DNA of 31,068 nt from Basidiobolus ranarum (GCA_040143965.1 JASJQH010000092.1:1-31068); one strand, 5' to 3'. Positions 20,697 to 31,068 are shown, numbered from the stretch's first letter. Made by a program: numbers and translations. Notes: generated from the letters alone by a model not told the origin.

Positions 20697-21185
20697 GAAC
20701 GCCTATTAGATTAGCAAGGCAAAAGCAGTGACCACGTTGTATGTATACAAATACTCCGATGGAGGCAAGGGATGGGATAAACAATGTACAAAAGACGAAA
20801 TCAAAGAGAAGGTCAACTTATCAAAGGTTCGTGAGGCATTAAAAAGATCCAAAACTCAAAGATTGCTAAGGAGAAAGGAAAGCGAGCTGATTATATAGTA
20901 AATAATGGAGTTAATCCCAAGTGAAAGTCGTAAAGATTGCTTTTGATTTCATGACTATTTCCATTTTTGTCAAGGCCAGGTTTTGTAAGGATATGGTTAT
21001 ACTCCTGACTGACACGATGAGGTTTCATTAGTGCCAGTAATTACTTTACTAGCCTTCAAATAACTCTAAACAATCGATCAAGCCTTATCATCTGCTGCGA
21101 GTAGTCGAAACCTGGCAACGCTCACTCATCATTGTCTGACTAATGAATGAAGCGGAGTGTTTTCACCTTCATACACGCCAGACGC

Positions 21186-21243
21186 TATATGCCATACATT
21201 ATACAGAACCTTCATATATGCCATACACTTTATAGAACCTTCT
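21186..21243. repeat. 29-bp direct tandem repeat, two copies
   Basis: The units tatatgccatacattatac... (21186-21214) and tatatgccatacactttat... (21215-21243) are adjacent and differ at a few positions in the middle and at the end. The frame across it (21147-21362) is not protein-like. Confidence 0.75.
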
Positions 21244-21306
21244 TATATATGTGTTCCAGTTCAGTAATCTTGTTTCTACTTGAACATGTTGCGGAGAAGT
21301 TGAATT

Positions 21307-21426
21307 TGGAACATGTGATCTTGCTATTACAAGTCAATATCGCTTTGGTATGTTATCAGTAGCTTGTGAGATGAACAGCCAGTGTAATGCCTAATTTGAC
21401 TAGTACTAGTAGGATCACATGTTCCA
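21307..21426. repeat. MITE-like inverted repeat, 31-bp arms
   Basis: The left arm starts TGGAACATGTGATC at 21307 and the right arm ends GATCACATGTTCCA at 21426. The outer 14 bp pair perfectly, and over 31 bp there are 27 matches. The loop is about 58 bp. The layout resembles a small non-autonomous DNA transposon, but no clear target-site duplication flanks it. It could also be a chance or regulatory hairpin. Confidence 0.5.
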
Positions 21427-22130
21427 GATCGATATGGTTCTGAACCCACACACAATATTGTGTTCGTCAGAAGTAGAGATGTAAAAAAGTGCGTACATAG
21501 TGGAACAAGAGCTTTAATGTCCATTGATTGTACATAGTAGAACCAGAGCCTGTTTGATTTGGGAATGGCTAATTGCTTTGAGACATTGATTCCATATCAT
21601 GTCGTAGTTCTTGCTCCGATGGATCAAGATGATGGCGAGCGAGTGAAGATGCTACCATTCTCGGCCAAAACGATTTAATCTAAGCAATATTTAAGTGAGC
21701 TACGGACATCTATCAATTTACGTGAGGTAATGTTAGACTTTATAGCTTTAAGCGTCTAACTCAGCCCAAAATATGAATCAATCCTATATTTCTTTCTAAC
21801 TGTTCTGGAGGAGTTCAAGGAGAGAAGTCTCATCAGATCACCATCTCTTAGATCACCATTTCTAGCATCTGAATGCAATTTATACGGGTTTCATTTGCCG
21901 TTGTTGTCACTCTATAGTCTGCACTAATCATATTGACTTTTTTGATGATTGTGCTTCTTCGATGTCTCATGGTTGGAGGGCACTAAGAGATGTAAATAAA
22001 CTGACGAATGAAAGTGATTTATGATGAATGAATGCTGACTTGAAGCTACCAGTGTATATATTTAGGATTTCTTTATTACAGCTTGTTTGTTCACAACAAG
22101 TTAGCTCACAAACAAATGATTAAAAATGTT

Positions 22131-24659
22131 CTATTGGCCCTTTTGCTCTTTGGCTTTCTTTTCTTTTTTAGGTGCCTTGGTCTTCTTGGGCTGACTGTCA
22201 TCAGCCTTAGAGGCCATGCTTGTAGCCTTACCATCAGGAATACGGATCACCTTCAAAATTGAATCGTGAGAAGCAGCCTGATCAACGATATAGTATCCCT
22301 TGCGCTCCAATTGGATAATATCCCCAACCTTAAGTTCAGCGAGGTTGGCACTTCCCACAGCTAAAGATTTGAATTCAGTTACGGGTGTGACAACGTCCTT
22401 GATTTCGTCGTCCTCTTCGAGCTTCTTCTTGGTGATCAAATAATCATAATCCAATAATTCAACATCCACCAATTTACCAAACTCTTCTTGACCTTCGGCA
22501 GCCAACCAGGTGAGCTTCTTCTTGGTCTTCTTGAAATCTCCTTCCAAATGGAGTTCCATGGAGAGAGATTCGACTGGCTTACCCTCTTCAGTTTTGAAGT
22601 CCTTGGAGACGATAGCATTTCCCCAGTCCATCAAAGTGACCTCTTCACCAGCTTCAAGGGACTTGGCATCTTCCTGCTCGATGTAAATGGTGGCAGCGAA
22701 GACGGTCTTCTTGTTACCTACCTCGGGGTTCTTTTTATGCTTGGGCATTTCCTTGACATAAGGCTTCTCGGGGGCGCCGACAATGGTAACCTTGCACAAG
22801 TTGTCTTTAATGAGAGCAGTGTGACGAGGTGCGACGGGATCGATAACCTTCTTGTTCAAAGCCCACAATTTGTCCCATTCAAGCATGAGAACATTTTGGG
22901 AGGCACCTTGCATTAAGATATATTGTTTCAAGGCTTCAATGGTCATACCACGACGACGAATACCACGAACAGTAGGGAAACGAGGATCATCCCAACCAGT
23001 GACCAAACCTTGGTCAACAAACCATTGGAGCTTACGCTTAGAAAGCAAAGTGTAAACAAAGTTCATACGAGAGAAATCCCAGATGTGAACCTTTCTAACA
23101 CCAGTGGATTCAAGCATCCATTCGTATTGAGGGTTACGATCACGATACTCATTAGTTCTGAGAGCATGAGTAACACCTTCAAGAGAATCAACAATGGGGC
23201 AAGCAAAATCGTAGGTAGGATAAACCTTCCATTTATCTCCGACAAGATGGTGAGGAAGTAAGTTACAACGATAAATGACAGGATCACGAAGTGCCTTGTT
23301 CTTGTTATCGACTGAAATCTTGGCACGTAAGCAATTGGTTTGACCAAATTCAGTAGCTTTGGTCATTTCCTCGAAACGACGAAGATTCTCTTCAACAGAG
23401 TTGTCACGGTTCTTGGAGGCAACGCCGTGCATACGTTGATCACGCATAGTGGCTTGGTCGGTATCATCAGCATAGGCAAGACCCTTCTTGATGAGCTGGA
23501 GAGCATGTTCATAGAGTTGATCAAAGTAATCTGAAGTGTGGGTAACGTTATCGGAGTCAACACCAATCAATTTCAAATCTTCTTTGATACTGTTCTCGTA
23601 TTCAACCTTTTCCTTAGAGGGATTGGTGTCATCGAAACGAACAATCATCTTGCCCTTGTAGGTTTCAGCAAAATATTGATTCAACAGAGCAGCTTTAGCG
23701 TGACCGATATGAAGATAACCACTGGGCTCGGGAGGGAATCTGGTAACAACCTCACCAATCTTAGCACCCTTAAGATCAATGTCAAAGGATCCTTGATCTT
23801 TACGTTCCTGATATATAAATAACGCGATTAGATGCTTTGATGCACGCTAGATGGTGATCATATATAATGTTACCTTGACAGACTCAACTGATTGTTGAAG
23901 AGCAACAAAAGCTTCCTTAACACAATCAAGAGAGGCGATGAATTGGAACCAACGAAGCAAATGGACACCGACATCTTGGTTGGTCTTAAGGTGGCGATTG
24001 AAAACGGCATTAGCTATTAATAAGTTAAGTAAATACCAGAGTAGAATATGAATATGCGTTTAATACTTGAAAACATACCCTTCAAAGCACCAAAGATGGC
24101 AAAATCGGCAACAGACAATTTATAACCAGCAAAGAAACTACGTAAAGTCAAATAGTGATTTAATTCGCTGGTGATAGCGTTCAAAGACTTGAAGTCAGAA
24201 GCATAAATAGCTTGTGCTTGGGCAAGGGCTTTTTCAACCTAATAGCGGAAATCTTCAGGTCAGTAATTTAAAAGCAATCAGGATAGCAAGGAAACAATAC
24301 TAACATCAGCGGTAAATTCGCCCAAAGTGTCGGCGAATTTGGTAGACAATTGCTTGTAAAGGTCATCACCGACAAATGTCTCGCTATTCAATTCATACTC
24401 AAGAGTCAGTTTATTGAAGAGAGCAAAAATTTTAGATCAGTTAACAAACCTGCCAATAATAAGTTGGGCATTAGAGCCATCTTTTAAAGTAGCAACATCC
24501 TCGAATTTAGCCTCAACAGATTGACTTTTAAGGTAATAAGCCAAAGTAAGAGGAGCTAAAAAAACCTATTTTAGTATTGAAATAATAATGCTCCACAATT
24601 AACGCTTACTAACCGTATGCCAAAGGGCTAGCTTTATGAGCAATCACGATGGAAGCCAT
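22131..24659 (-). CDS. GUS1: cytosolic glutamyl-tRNA synthetase
   Basis: Six exons: 24659-24614, 24555-24450, 24383-24305, 24238-24079, 24013-23874 and 23807-22131, joined to 735 residues. It charges tRNA-Glu with glutamate in the cytosol. Residues 1-177 form the GST-like N-terminal domain that in yeast binds the Arc1 cofactor (AGYKLSVADFAIFGALK is a typical GST C-terminal segment). The class I catalytic domain begins at PPEPSGYLHIGHAKAALLNQ with the HIGH box at 210-213; the KMSKS equivalent is LSKRKL (433-437). RFDDTNPSKEK, YPTYDFACPIVDSLEGVTHA and RNPQYEWML are eukaryotic/archaeal GluRS signatures. The β-barrel anticodon domain follows, and the last 25 residues are lysine-rich. All introns are 58-66 nt and lie in the N-terminal third. 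The ATG giving MASIVIAHKAS is the only sensible start. Confidence 0.97.
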
Positions 24660-25270
24660 CTTGCGTGTAACGGTTAAGTGAGCATTGGAAACTATCTTAA
24701 GTCTATAGATAAATTCGGGTAAAACAACATTGATTTTTTTTCTTTTTCTTACACCTTATTCGTCAATTTTGGCTATAGTTGATCTTGCGCTAGTATGCTA
24801 AAAGAGGGATTTTTTATGGAATTTATTCACTGTAGGCCAGGTAAGGCTTTTAGTCTATGCAGCTGCTCCTTTCATGATAGCTAAATACGCAGTTATCTTT
24901 ATCGAACACTGCAACTTTATTCTATAAAACGTATGTTCATAGACAAGTGTTCCAAAACCCACCAATATCATGGTGATCTACATCAATATGTGATATATAT
25001 ATTATGCCATCAATCTAGCCTCTACTATAGTCGATCTAGATGATGACGTACCTTGGTTTTATGACTAAACTAAGCTATGTCTGTCCAATTACCAGGTGCA
25101 AGATTCTGTCTTGTAAATATGTGTAAGGTGTGCAGGGTGTATATACAAAATACATACCAATATCAAGTACAGTAAGGCCCAGCCTTTGATTCAGTTTATT
25201 TTGCTATTTTCAATCAAAAAAGTACTCTAGCATAAACCACAAAATGTAATCTGCTTTTAGCATGTATTTT
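24660..25270. other. intergenic spacer
   Basis: GluRS promoter side and chitosanase 3' side. A T-rich run (A-rich on the coding strand, 24731-24751) lies about 75-90 bp upstream of the GluRS ATG and could act as a nucleosome-depleted promoter element. Nothing else recognised. Confidence 0.45.
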
Positions 25271-26233
25271 CTAATCTCCTCCACCTTTCTTACTTTTCTT
25301 ACCCCCACTACAACCAGTAATATTTTTGGTGGGATCTTCATTTCCAGAAATATTAGTTGTGTATGCTTTCAGACGTATAGGCGGGTTTAAGTCAAAGTTT
25401 CCCGTCTTCAAGATATCCATGAGATCACTTGTTCTATCAGCTGAGGCTGGCCATACTTTATCTTTGGTACAGCAGAGTACTATCCAGCGAGCTTTTATGA
25501 AGTCTTCAAGATATTGAGCTTCTGTCCGACCATTTGGGGCTCCAACCAGATTCAAGATAGTGAGCAGACTGACACCATCGTCTTCCTCCCACCCATGCTG
25601 AACTGCAGTATCATACATAATGGCTCTTCCAAGATTAGTTCGGACTCCCGCTGCATCACCTAGTTGAAGTCCCGGAATAAGATACAATTGATCAGCAACT
25701 TTATCTTGTACTGCTCTAAACTCTGGATCGGAGCAACTAACTTTAGACCAAGCCTCCATAAAGCCTCCAAGCTTATTAGTATTATCCCGGCCATTGGTAT
25801 CCCAATCTAGCTTACTGATGCGAGTCAGCTCAGGTATAAACTTGGCCAGCTCAGAGCCAGGCTTAAGTTTATCATATGCGACAATCACGGCCAACGCATC
25901 ATTTGTTCCGGTGGTGAAACCGACCAGACCACAAGTAAACCCACGACCATCACCAAGTTTTTCGCAAGTGGCATAACCGAAGGTGGTTGATCCGTATTCA
26001 AATACATTAGTTATCAATTTAGCCATGAGTTTAGGTTTAGGTTCCAAGTCTATTATGGGTAGTTGTTTAATTCTCTTCTCATAATTTCGATTGTTCTGCG
26101 GGTATTTACGAAGAAACTGACAATGTGGACCAGTTATTGCGTATTGACTCTTGCAGTAAGTGAATTTCTCCCCCACTGTATTTGTGATGAATAACATTAA
26201 GGTTGCTACTCCTATCGTAACGCACAAATACAT
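25271..26233 (-). CDS. secreted chitosanase, GH46 type
   Basis: Single exon, 320 residues from the ATG giving MYLCVTIGVATLMLFIT; the frame runs further upstream but has no ATG there. Residues 1-20 form a signal peptide, so the enzyme is secreted. It should cleave chitosan, a main polymer of the Mucoromycota wall, in wall remodelling or feeding on other fungi. GH46 markers: KLITNVFEYG with the likely catalytic acid Glu79, and EKLGDGRGFTCGLVGFTTG with the likely base Asp95. WDTNGRDNTNKLGGFMEAW and QLYLIPGLQLGDAAGVRTNLGRAIMYDTAVQHG match the rest of the fold, and GRTEAQYLEDFIKAR follows. The C-terminal 30 residues (NITGCSGGKKSKKGGGD) are a basic Gly/Lys tail, which may bind anionic surfaces. Fungal chitosanases best known from ascomycetes are GH75, so the family is of interest. 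Assignment is from motifs. Confidence 0.88.
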   Translation of the reverse strand: MYLCVTIGVATLMLFITNTVGEKFTYCKSQYAITGPHCQFLRKYPQNNRNYEKRIKQLPIIDLEPKPKLMAKLITNVFEYGSTTFGYATCEKLGDGRGFTCGLVGFTTGTNDALAVIVAYDKLKPGSELAKFIPELTRISKLDWDTNGRDNTNKLGGFMEAWSKVSCSDPEFRAVQDKVADQLYLIPGLQLGDAAGVRTNLGRAIMYDTAVQHGWEEDDGVSLLTILNLVGAPNGRTEAQYLEDFIKARWIVLCCTKDKVWPASADRTSDLMDILKTGNFDLNPPIRLKAYTTNISGNEDPTKNITGCSGGKKSKKGGGD

Positions 26234-26986
26234 TTTCTTGACAAAGAAGCAAACGGAATGGAATGCGAGTCGAATTGAACAGAATTGGACTGTCAACTTT
26301 TGCTACTTGGTTGTATTAAATACTTACCCAGTTCAAGCAATGGTTGACAGAACAAGGTCATTAAGATCAGAGGAAGAGATTGGACAAGAAATTCCAATTT
26401 ACTTCACTAACTCTCCCTATTTTCTTGACGAATCTTTGCTCTTTCCTGACTACAGACTCATTCTCTATACGGTACCCCATCCACGGAAAAATTAAGATGT
26501 GAATCTGAGGGGTGTGATGACATCGCTTAAGACCAAAGTTGCTACCGTTCTTAATGAAATGTCTTTTCAAAGGGACTGAACATTCATATAAAAAGCAGGG
26601 AACGGAGCTGAAACCGGTTCATTTTACATCTGGGTTGGAGCAGTAACCCAATATTGCGGTTCAAATGAGTAGTTCAAGAGCAAATAGTAGTAAAAGTCAT
26701 GTCAAATGGGGGATTCAACTGGGAGTTTATAACCGCATCACCAACAATCACCAACCAACCATTCTGTCAGATCTGCAACAAACCAACTATTCTGTCAGAT
26801 CATGGCAATGATTTTATTAACTAATTTGGTCATAAAAGTAAGGACTGTAAATTCCTAAAATGGGAATCATTTGTTGTTTTTGTTTTTTAAGGAGCTAGTT
26901 ATATCCACAAATCAAGTGAAATATTTACTTGAAGACTGTCATTTGGAATCCATATCTCCCTTTAGCTATAACTAAGCAATAACTCG
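26234..26986. other. divergent promoter region
   Basis: Lies between the chitosanase (-) and the coiled-coil gene (+). It holds a 19-bp direct repeat ccaac(c/t)attctgtcagatc at 26755-26773 and 26783-26801 (28-bp spacing) about 190-230 bp before the coiled-coil ATG, and a TATA-like ATATAAAAAG at 26586-26595. Two frames of 67 and 111 codons overlap here on opposite strands and look like chance. Confidence 0.45.
26755..26801. repeat. 19-bp direct repeat, 28-bp period
   Basis: ccaaccattctgtcagatc and ccaactattctgtcagatc differ at one base. Two near-identical blocks at a promoter distance could be paired binding sites, but no known site is matched. Confidence 0.55.
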
Positions 26987-28560
26987 ATGTACCACCAACC
27001 CTCGCTAGTGTCTAAAGTAGAAGTACAACAACCAACCATGTCTGAAATCTCCTATTACTCACCTACAACCTTATCTTATCAAACCGACTCTCAACTATCC
27101 TCCGAGGAAATGGAAGTCGAGTATATGCCAAGTTTAGAAGACTTTGATGGTTCTGAACAGTATCCACCTTCAGACGAAGAAGGGAGCCATAACTCTAGCG
27201 AAGAATATGAAATTGAAGAAGATGAAGTACTAAGGCAGGAAGAAATAATATCATATACATTGTTCAGTGAGCGTGAAGAATCCTTCAACCATACGCCCGT
27301 CTCGATTACTAGAAAATACTTTGACACACCAAAACGTTCACTGTCCTCTACCCCAACACCTTGTTTCAGTACTCAATTTATGCAGTATTCTAACTCAAGG
27401 ATACCTAGCAATATGCAAGCTCCATCTAGTTTAAAACCAACCTCACTTACATCCAATAGAGCAACGGACCTTCATGATTCAGAATTATCTCTTGATATTG
27501 TGAAAGGTAACTACAGTAGTAGACGTCAATCTGACACCTCCCTAACAGATGAAATCTATCTATCGGACACTCAAGAGAGAATTCATGATGAGCCAAAGTT
27601 TAGTGAAAGAGATATCACGAATCTGAAGATGAATCTTGTGATGGATGCAGATGCGGAAGTTGAAGAATGTCGTATTCAAGTTGAACAAGCATTAAAAGAG
27701 CGTAAAGAAATGGAACAGGATGTTTCTCTAGCGGAGGCAGAAACCAATTCTTTACGTGTAAAACTTGAATCTTTACGGAACAACCATCCAAGAATGGCTA
27801 CTTCTAATATAGAGTTAAGGAAGAAGTTGATCTATTTACGAAACGAATTAAACCGACGGGATACTGAACTCGAATGGTACATGACAGAAAAAGAGAAATA
27901 CACTAATACTCGTCAGAAGTTAGACATCTCTTTAAAAGCTGAATCAGAACATGTGGAAGCAATTCAAGAACAGATGAAGAATGATAACGAAAAGTTCATG
28001 GCTGAGATATCCATGTGTGGAATGGAAGAGAAATCTCTACGAAAATCGATTGACGGGTCTAGGCTTGAAGCTGAAAGAGCTAGATCGCTTTTTGGTGAAT
28101 TAAAAACAAGATATGATGAACTCAAACGAATTATGGAAAATACTAGAAAGGTTTGCCATGCTATTTAATGGATTCTTTGTTTCAACGTAATAATTCGAAT
28201 GCCCTTATGAATTAGAAAGAAAGTACTCTGATAAAGGCTGTCAAGGAACTTCAAAAAGATGTGATATCTACAGAAGAAGAAGTAGAGCTATACCGAGAAC
28301 AGCAAAACCAGCTAAATGACAGGTAAAAGCACTTCTCTATAACTTGTGCCACATTAATGATGCTAGCTGACATTATAAAATCCAGTGTTGATATGCGTGT
28401 GGCGGAAGAACGCTCTAAATACGAAAGCGATGTCATGGAGTACAAGGCTCGACTCCAATCTACTAAAGAAGAAGCCCTAACCATGAGGGAAAGATTTAAC
28501 TCCATGATTAGCCAACTCAATATTGTAATCGAAAGTGAAGAAAATGAATTTGGGATGTAA
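26987..28560 (+). CDS. coiled-coil protein of unknown function
   Basis: Three exons: 26987-28150, 28216-28322 and 28386-28560, joined to 481 residues. I do not recognise the family. Residues 1-85 are acidic and Ser-rich (SSEEMEVEYMPSLEDFDGSE, EEYEIEEDEVLRQEE). Residues 100-200 are Ser/Thr-rich with SP/TP-type sites (FDTPKRSLSSTPTP). From about 205 to the end it is almost one long coiled coil: EVEECRIQVEQALKERKEME, LRKKLIYLRNELNRRDTELE, and the last exon RVAEERSKYESDVMEYKARL. There is no membrane segment. The last intron is placed by the CAG at 28385; using the earlier TAG at 28367 would give an immediate stop. The layout suggests a structural or scaffold protein, for example of the cytoskeleton, spindle or kinetochore, but nothing proves this. 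Confidence 0.82.
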
Positions 28561-28782
28561 AGGATATGAATCACATTTTCGGTTATAATATATTCGACTT
28601 GGACATACATTCTCTGCTACAATTATTCATTCATTAAATATTTATTTCTTCTGGCATTTGACTCATTCACGCTGAATCTACACAAGCTTACATTCATGTG
28701 ACTATATGTTCAATGAAGGTTAGAGTAGACCTACAACTTTCTGGTTTTACAAAAATCGCAAGCACGAAGCCCAAGTTAATCA

Positions 28783-30273
28783 CTATCTACGCTTAGGGAA
28801 AATGCGAATGAACAAGAACATGAATATGAAAGTTAAGCAGACCAGTGCTACCACACCCCAAGTTATCCAGGTTGTCTTCGAAGAGCGTTTTGTAAATTGG
28901 GTCAAGCGGCCACTTTCTTTCTTCAATCGATCAAGATTCCCAGTTAATGCACCGTGTGCATCATCCAAAACCTATTCCCATTGCAATTACATTAAACACT
29001 AGATATAGGCAACGATGCTTATCATAAACGATGTACCTTTTCGTCACGTTTAAGAATGTCTCCAAAAGACATGGAGTTGTTCTTCAAGATTTCAGCCATT
29101 CGAACCAGATCATTTGTCAATTCCTCTTGTGCATGTCGATGATGCTCTAACAATGTCTCGGCGCTCTCGACTGGGTCTTCTTCACGATTGGGCCCTCTAA
29201 TATGTGATTTTTTAGTGGATTGAAATACTATCGGACATACATTGGTGGACTATTATCATTACCTTCGCTGTCTTACTCCTGAATTTGAATCGAATAAATC
29301 TAGTATTTTCAGAATAAAAGATAAACAACATCATTTCCATTAATAAGTGCAAATAAAGTCACGAAGAATTGAATAAAGATACCTGAACGTCTTTCTTCCA
29401 ATGTTCTACTTTCTCCATCCTGAATCTCACGTCTATCGGGTAACTAGAAATATTTTTGATTAACATAATAAATGGGGAACTTTAGATTTTAAAGTTACTT
29501 ACTTCCAATAATTCATTTTTCATTTCCCGCTCAGCCATTCGAGCGATTTTTCTCTCTACTCCATTCTCTAAATTTCTGGCATGTTGGGATTCATGTGGTT
29601 GTTTTGATAAACGTATTTGTGAAAGACCCTTCTCAACTGGAGATATCTACAAGTTGATATAAAGTTTAAGATATGAATAAAGTATTGTCTATTATAAGGT
29701 TATAAATACCAGCTTATTTTCGTCCACAATATTGCTTAATATTGTAATTTTGCGTGAATATTCATTGATTGTTGAGATGGAGGTTTTACTGAGAAATGAA
29801 AATGAATATTTAATGCACCACAATACCATAAATATAATTGCACGCTTACTTGTCCTTTCGTACTTCTTCCAAGAGTTGATTTAGGTAAGTTAAATTCTAA
29901 TGGAATTCAGGGATTTTCAGTAAAACGTACGTAATTCAAGGTTAAGAATTAAGAAAATGGTGATCGCACTATTCAACAACATAAGAAAGTACACTAAAGC
30001 AATCCATTGGGAGTCACAATCAAGTACATTGACCAAATAAACTAGTCGGTAGTATATGAAAAAGCGAAATCAATAGAAGATTTACTGATAATTCCGAAAT
30101 CTTTACAAAGATGTCCAAAGATCGTTACTTACCGCTACGAGTTTACTTTTGATTTCAGTGTTGGACAACTCTTTCATGTTGGTAAGCTGTAATTGCGTTT
30201 CACATTTGTTTAATAATCTGCGTAGATTAACCTCAGAGTTTGGTTTTAAAGAATATGCTCTATCTTCTGTCAT
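28783..30273 (-). CDS. USE1: ER t-SNARE-like protein USE1
   Basis: Eight exons: 30273-30133, 29896-29850, 29788-29710, 29646-29503, 29443-29383, 29299-29263, 29196-29037 and 28971-28783, joined to 285 residues. USE1 is the Qc-type SNARE of the ER that works with Sec20, Ufe1 and Sec22 in Golgi-to-ER retrograde traffic. The N-terminus (MTEDRAYSLKPNSEVNLRRL) is followed by ANLTYLNQLLEEVRKD, an Arg/Glu-rich middle, and a SNARE motif from HHRHAQEELTNDLVRMAEIL through DDAHGALTGNLDRLKKESGR. A single C-terminal anchor (about 261-281, WGVVALVCLTFIFMFLFIRI) ends in PKRR, typical of the tail-anchored family. Introns are 59-83 nt except the first, 236 nt. All junctions restore continuous coiled-coil or family sequence. 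The small exons (37 and 47 nt) would be missed by simple gene finding. Confidence 0.93.
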
Positions 30274-30686
30274 GTTGATGTTGACAAGGTAAACTGTCGA
30301 AAAAGTGTGGCGAAGTGTTCGTAAATGCAGGTATGTTAAACAAGGAACGTAAGTAAATATTGATTCGATTTAAATTTTCATATGCTATTAAAATAACTTG
30401 TCAAAATTTATTGACGACTAGAAGATAAAAATCCAGTCACAATGTCGTATTCATTGCAATAAACACCCTAAATCATATAATGTTGATAGATTACAGTTTA
30501 TTTTTGACTGTCCATTTTTGTAGGAGATGCACAGATATCTCATAAATATTTACTAAAGAATGAATAGTACATGGCGGGCAATATTATTAACAGAGCATTA
30601 ATATAACCTAGTGAACAAGAGTGAAATGCCTGAGTGAAGATGAAATGGGGATGAGGCTATAGGCAATAGGATGCCAATGACTGTGA
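30274..30686. other. intergenic spacer
   Basis: USE1 promoter and the 3' end of the H+-ATPase gene, both genes on the minus strand. AT-rich; nothing recognised. Confidence 0.45.
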
Positions 30687-31068
30687 CTAGTACACTTCAA
30701 CCGTTACTTTTTCATTGTTACGACCTTGTCGAAGAAGGCTAATAGCACCAATAGCACGAACGACAGTACGAACTTTCTCAGTGTTTATGGCAACACGAGT
30801 AAGAAGTTCCTTTTGCACCTTACGTTCAGCAAGTTTTCTACGACGAGCAGAAGTTGGCCACAATCTAGCAGTAAGTTCAAACGACCAGATACGGAACATG
30901 AATACTTTGACAAAATCGAGAACAATGAAGTATCCAAGCGAAATTCCGATGATAGCAAAGCCCCAACCCCAACCGATAGCATGAGTAAGACCTGGTACAC
31001 CAAAGACTGAGATCAACATAGCGAACACTTGAGTACCAAGAATGGCGATGGTGAAAGTCCATGATGGA
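30687..31068 (-). CDS. PMA1: plasma-membrane H+-ATPase, C-terminal part (window-truncated)
   Basis: The last 126 codons of a P-type (type IIIA) proton pump; the frame stays open to base 31068, so the gene continues beyond the window. The pump exports protons and energises nutrient uptake at the plasma membrane. Seen: transmembrane helices TFTIAILGTQVFAMLISVFG and GWGWGFAIIGISLGYFIVLD, then VKVFMFRIWSFELTARLWPT, which closely matches the end of the membrane domain in fungal Pma1, then a basic tail (SARRRKLAERKVQKELLTR) and a final regulatory-like segment ending EKVTVEVY. In yeast the tail autoinhibits the pump and is released by phosphorylation; an SLLRQGR stretch here lies in the equivalent region. 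Family is confident; orthology to Pma1 rather than a close paralog is not proven. Confidence 0.88.
   Translation of the reverse strand, partial: PSWTFTIAILGTQVFAMLISVFGVPGLTHAIGWGWGFAIIGISLGYFIVLDFVKVFMFRIWSFELTARLWPTSARRRKLAERKVQKELLTRVAINTEKVRTVVRAIGAISLLRQGRNNEKVTVEVY

Larger units (their letters stand above)
20697..22130. other. long intergenic region with repeats, no clear gene
   Basis: About 1.4 kb between the GPCR start and the GluRS stop codon. It holds a 29-bp tandem duplication (21186-21243), a 120-bp inverted-repeat element (21307-21426), and a short minus-strand frame at 21677-21569 behind a TAG acceptor-like site, reading IKSFWPRMVASSLARHH and on to a stop. That frame looks protein-like but has no partner exon that I could find. 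It could be a relic. Confidence 0.4.

Noticed and set aside
26160-26570. Overlapping frames of 111 and 67 codons on opposite strands
   Set aside because: They overlap the chitosanase start and each other, and neither is protein-like.
28368-28385. TAG at 28366-28367 as acceptor for the last coiled-coil exon
   Set aside because: Using it gives an in-frame stop at once; the CAG at 28385 gives a long coiled-coil reading.

Overview
This window looks like nuclear DNA of an early-diverging filamentous fungus, most likely Mucoromycota. That placement is an inference. It rests on AT-rich sequence, many short GT-AG introns (mostly 51-83 nt), compact gene spacing, a clearly fungal gene set, a Fanzor/TnpB-like gene of a type I associate with Mucoromycota, and a GH46-type chitosanase. 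There are no bacterial operons, rRNA or tRNA genes, CRISPR arrays or virus-derived elements that I could see.

Layout from left to right. (1) 1-1054 (+): 3' part of a Fanzor/TnpB-like nuclease gene with one intron and two apparent single-base frame breaks. (2) 1535-2761 (-): a CAMK-like protein kinase. (3) 4557-5174 (-): the Fe-S targeting factor CIA2/CIAO2B. (4) 5545-7800 (-): a local duplication cluster of secreted SRPBCC/START-like proteins, with two intact genes around a decayed third copy. (5) 7937-8764 (-): an aquaglyceroporin. (6) 9395-10687 (-): the mitochondrial calcium uniporter MCU. (7) 11519-12130 (+): a purine phosphoribosyltransferase. (8) 12397-13975 (-): a mitochondrial-looking serine/homoserine O-acyltransferase. 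(9) 14866-15626 (-): ARF6. (10) 16490-19091 (+): the telomere protein RAP1 with BRCT, Myb and RCT domains. (11) 19494-20696 (-): a cAMP-receptor-like GPCR. (12) 22131-24659 (-): cytosolic glutamyl-tRNA synthetase. (13) 25271-26233 (-): a secreted GH46-type chitosanase. (14) 26987-28560 (+): an unrecognised coiled-coil protein. (15) 28783-30273 (-): the ER SNARE USE1 in eight exons. (16) 30687-31068 (-): the C-terminal end of a plasma-membrane H+-ATPase, cut by the window edge.

Exon models were built by hand from splice motifs. In every complete gene the exon lengths sum to a multiple of three and the joined protein matches its family across the junctions. Most genes are ordinary housekeeping functions without a shared pathway. 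Loose themes are membrane traffic and signalling (ARF6, USE1, GPCR, kinase) and membrane transport (aquaglyceroporin, MCU, H+-ATPase). The least ordinary parts are the Fanzor-like gene, the SRPBCC cluster with its decayed middle copy, the RAP1 architecture with an SQ/TQ-rich linker, and a MITE-like inverted repeat near 21.3-21.4 kb.
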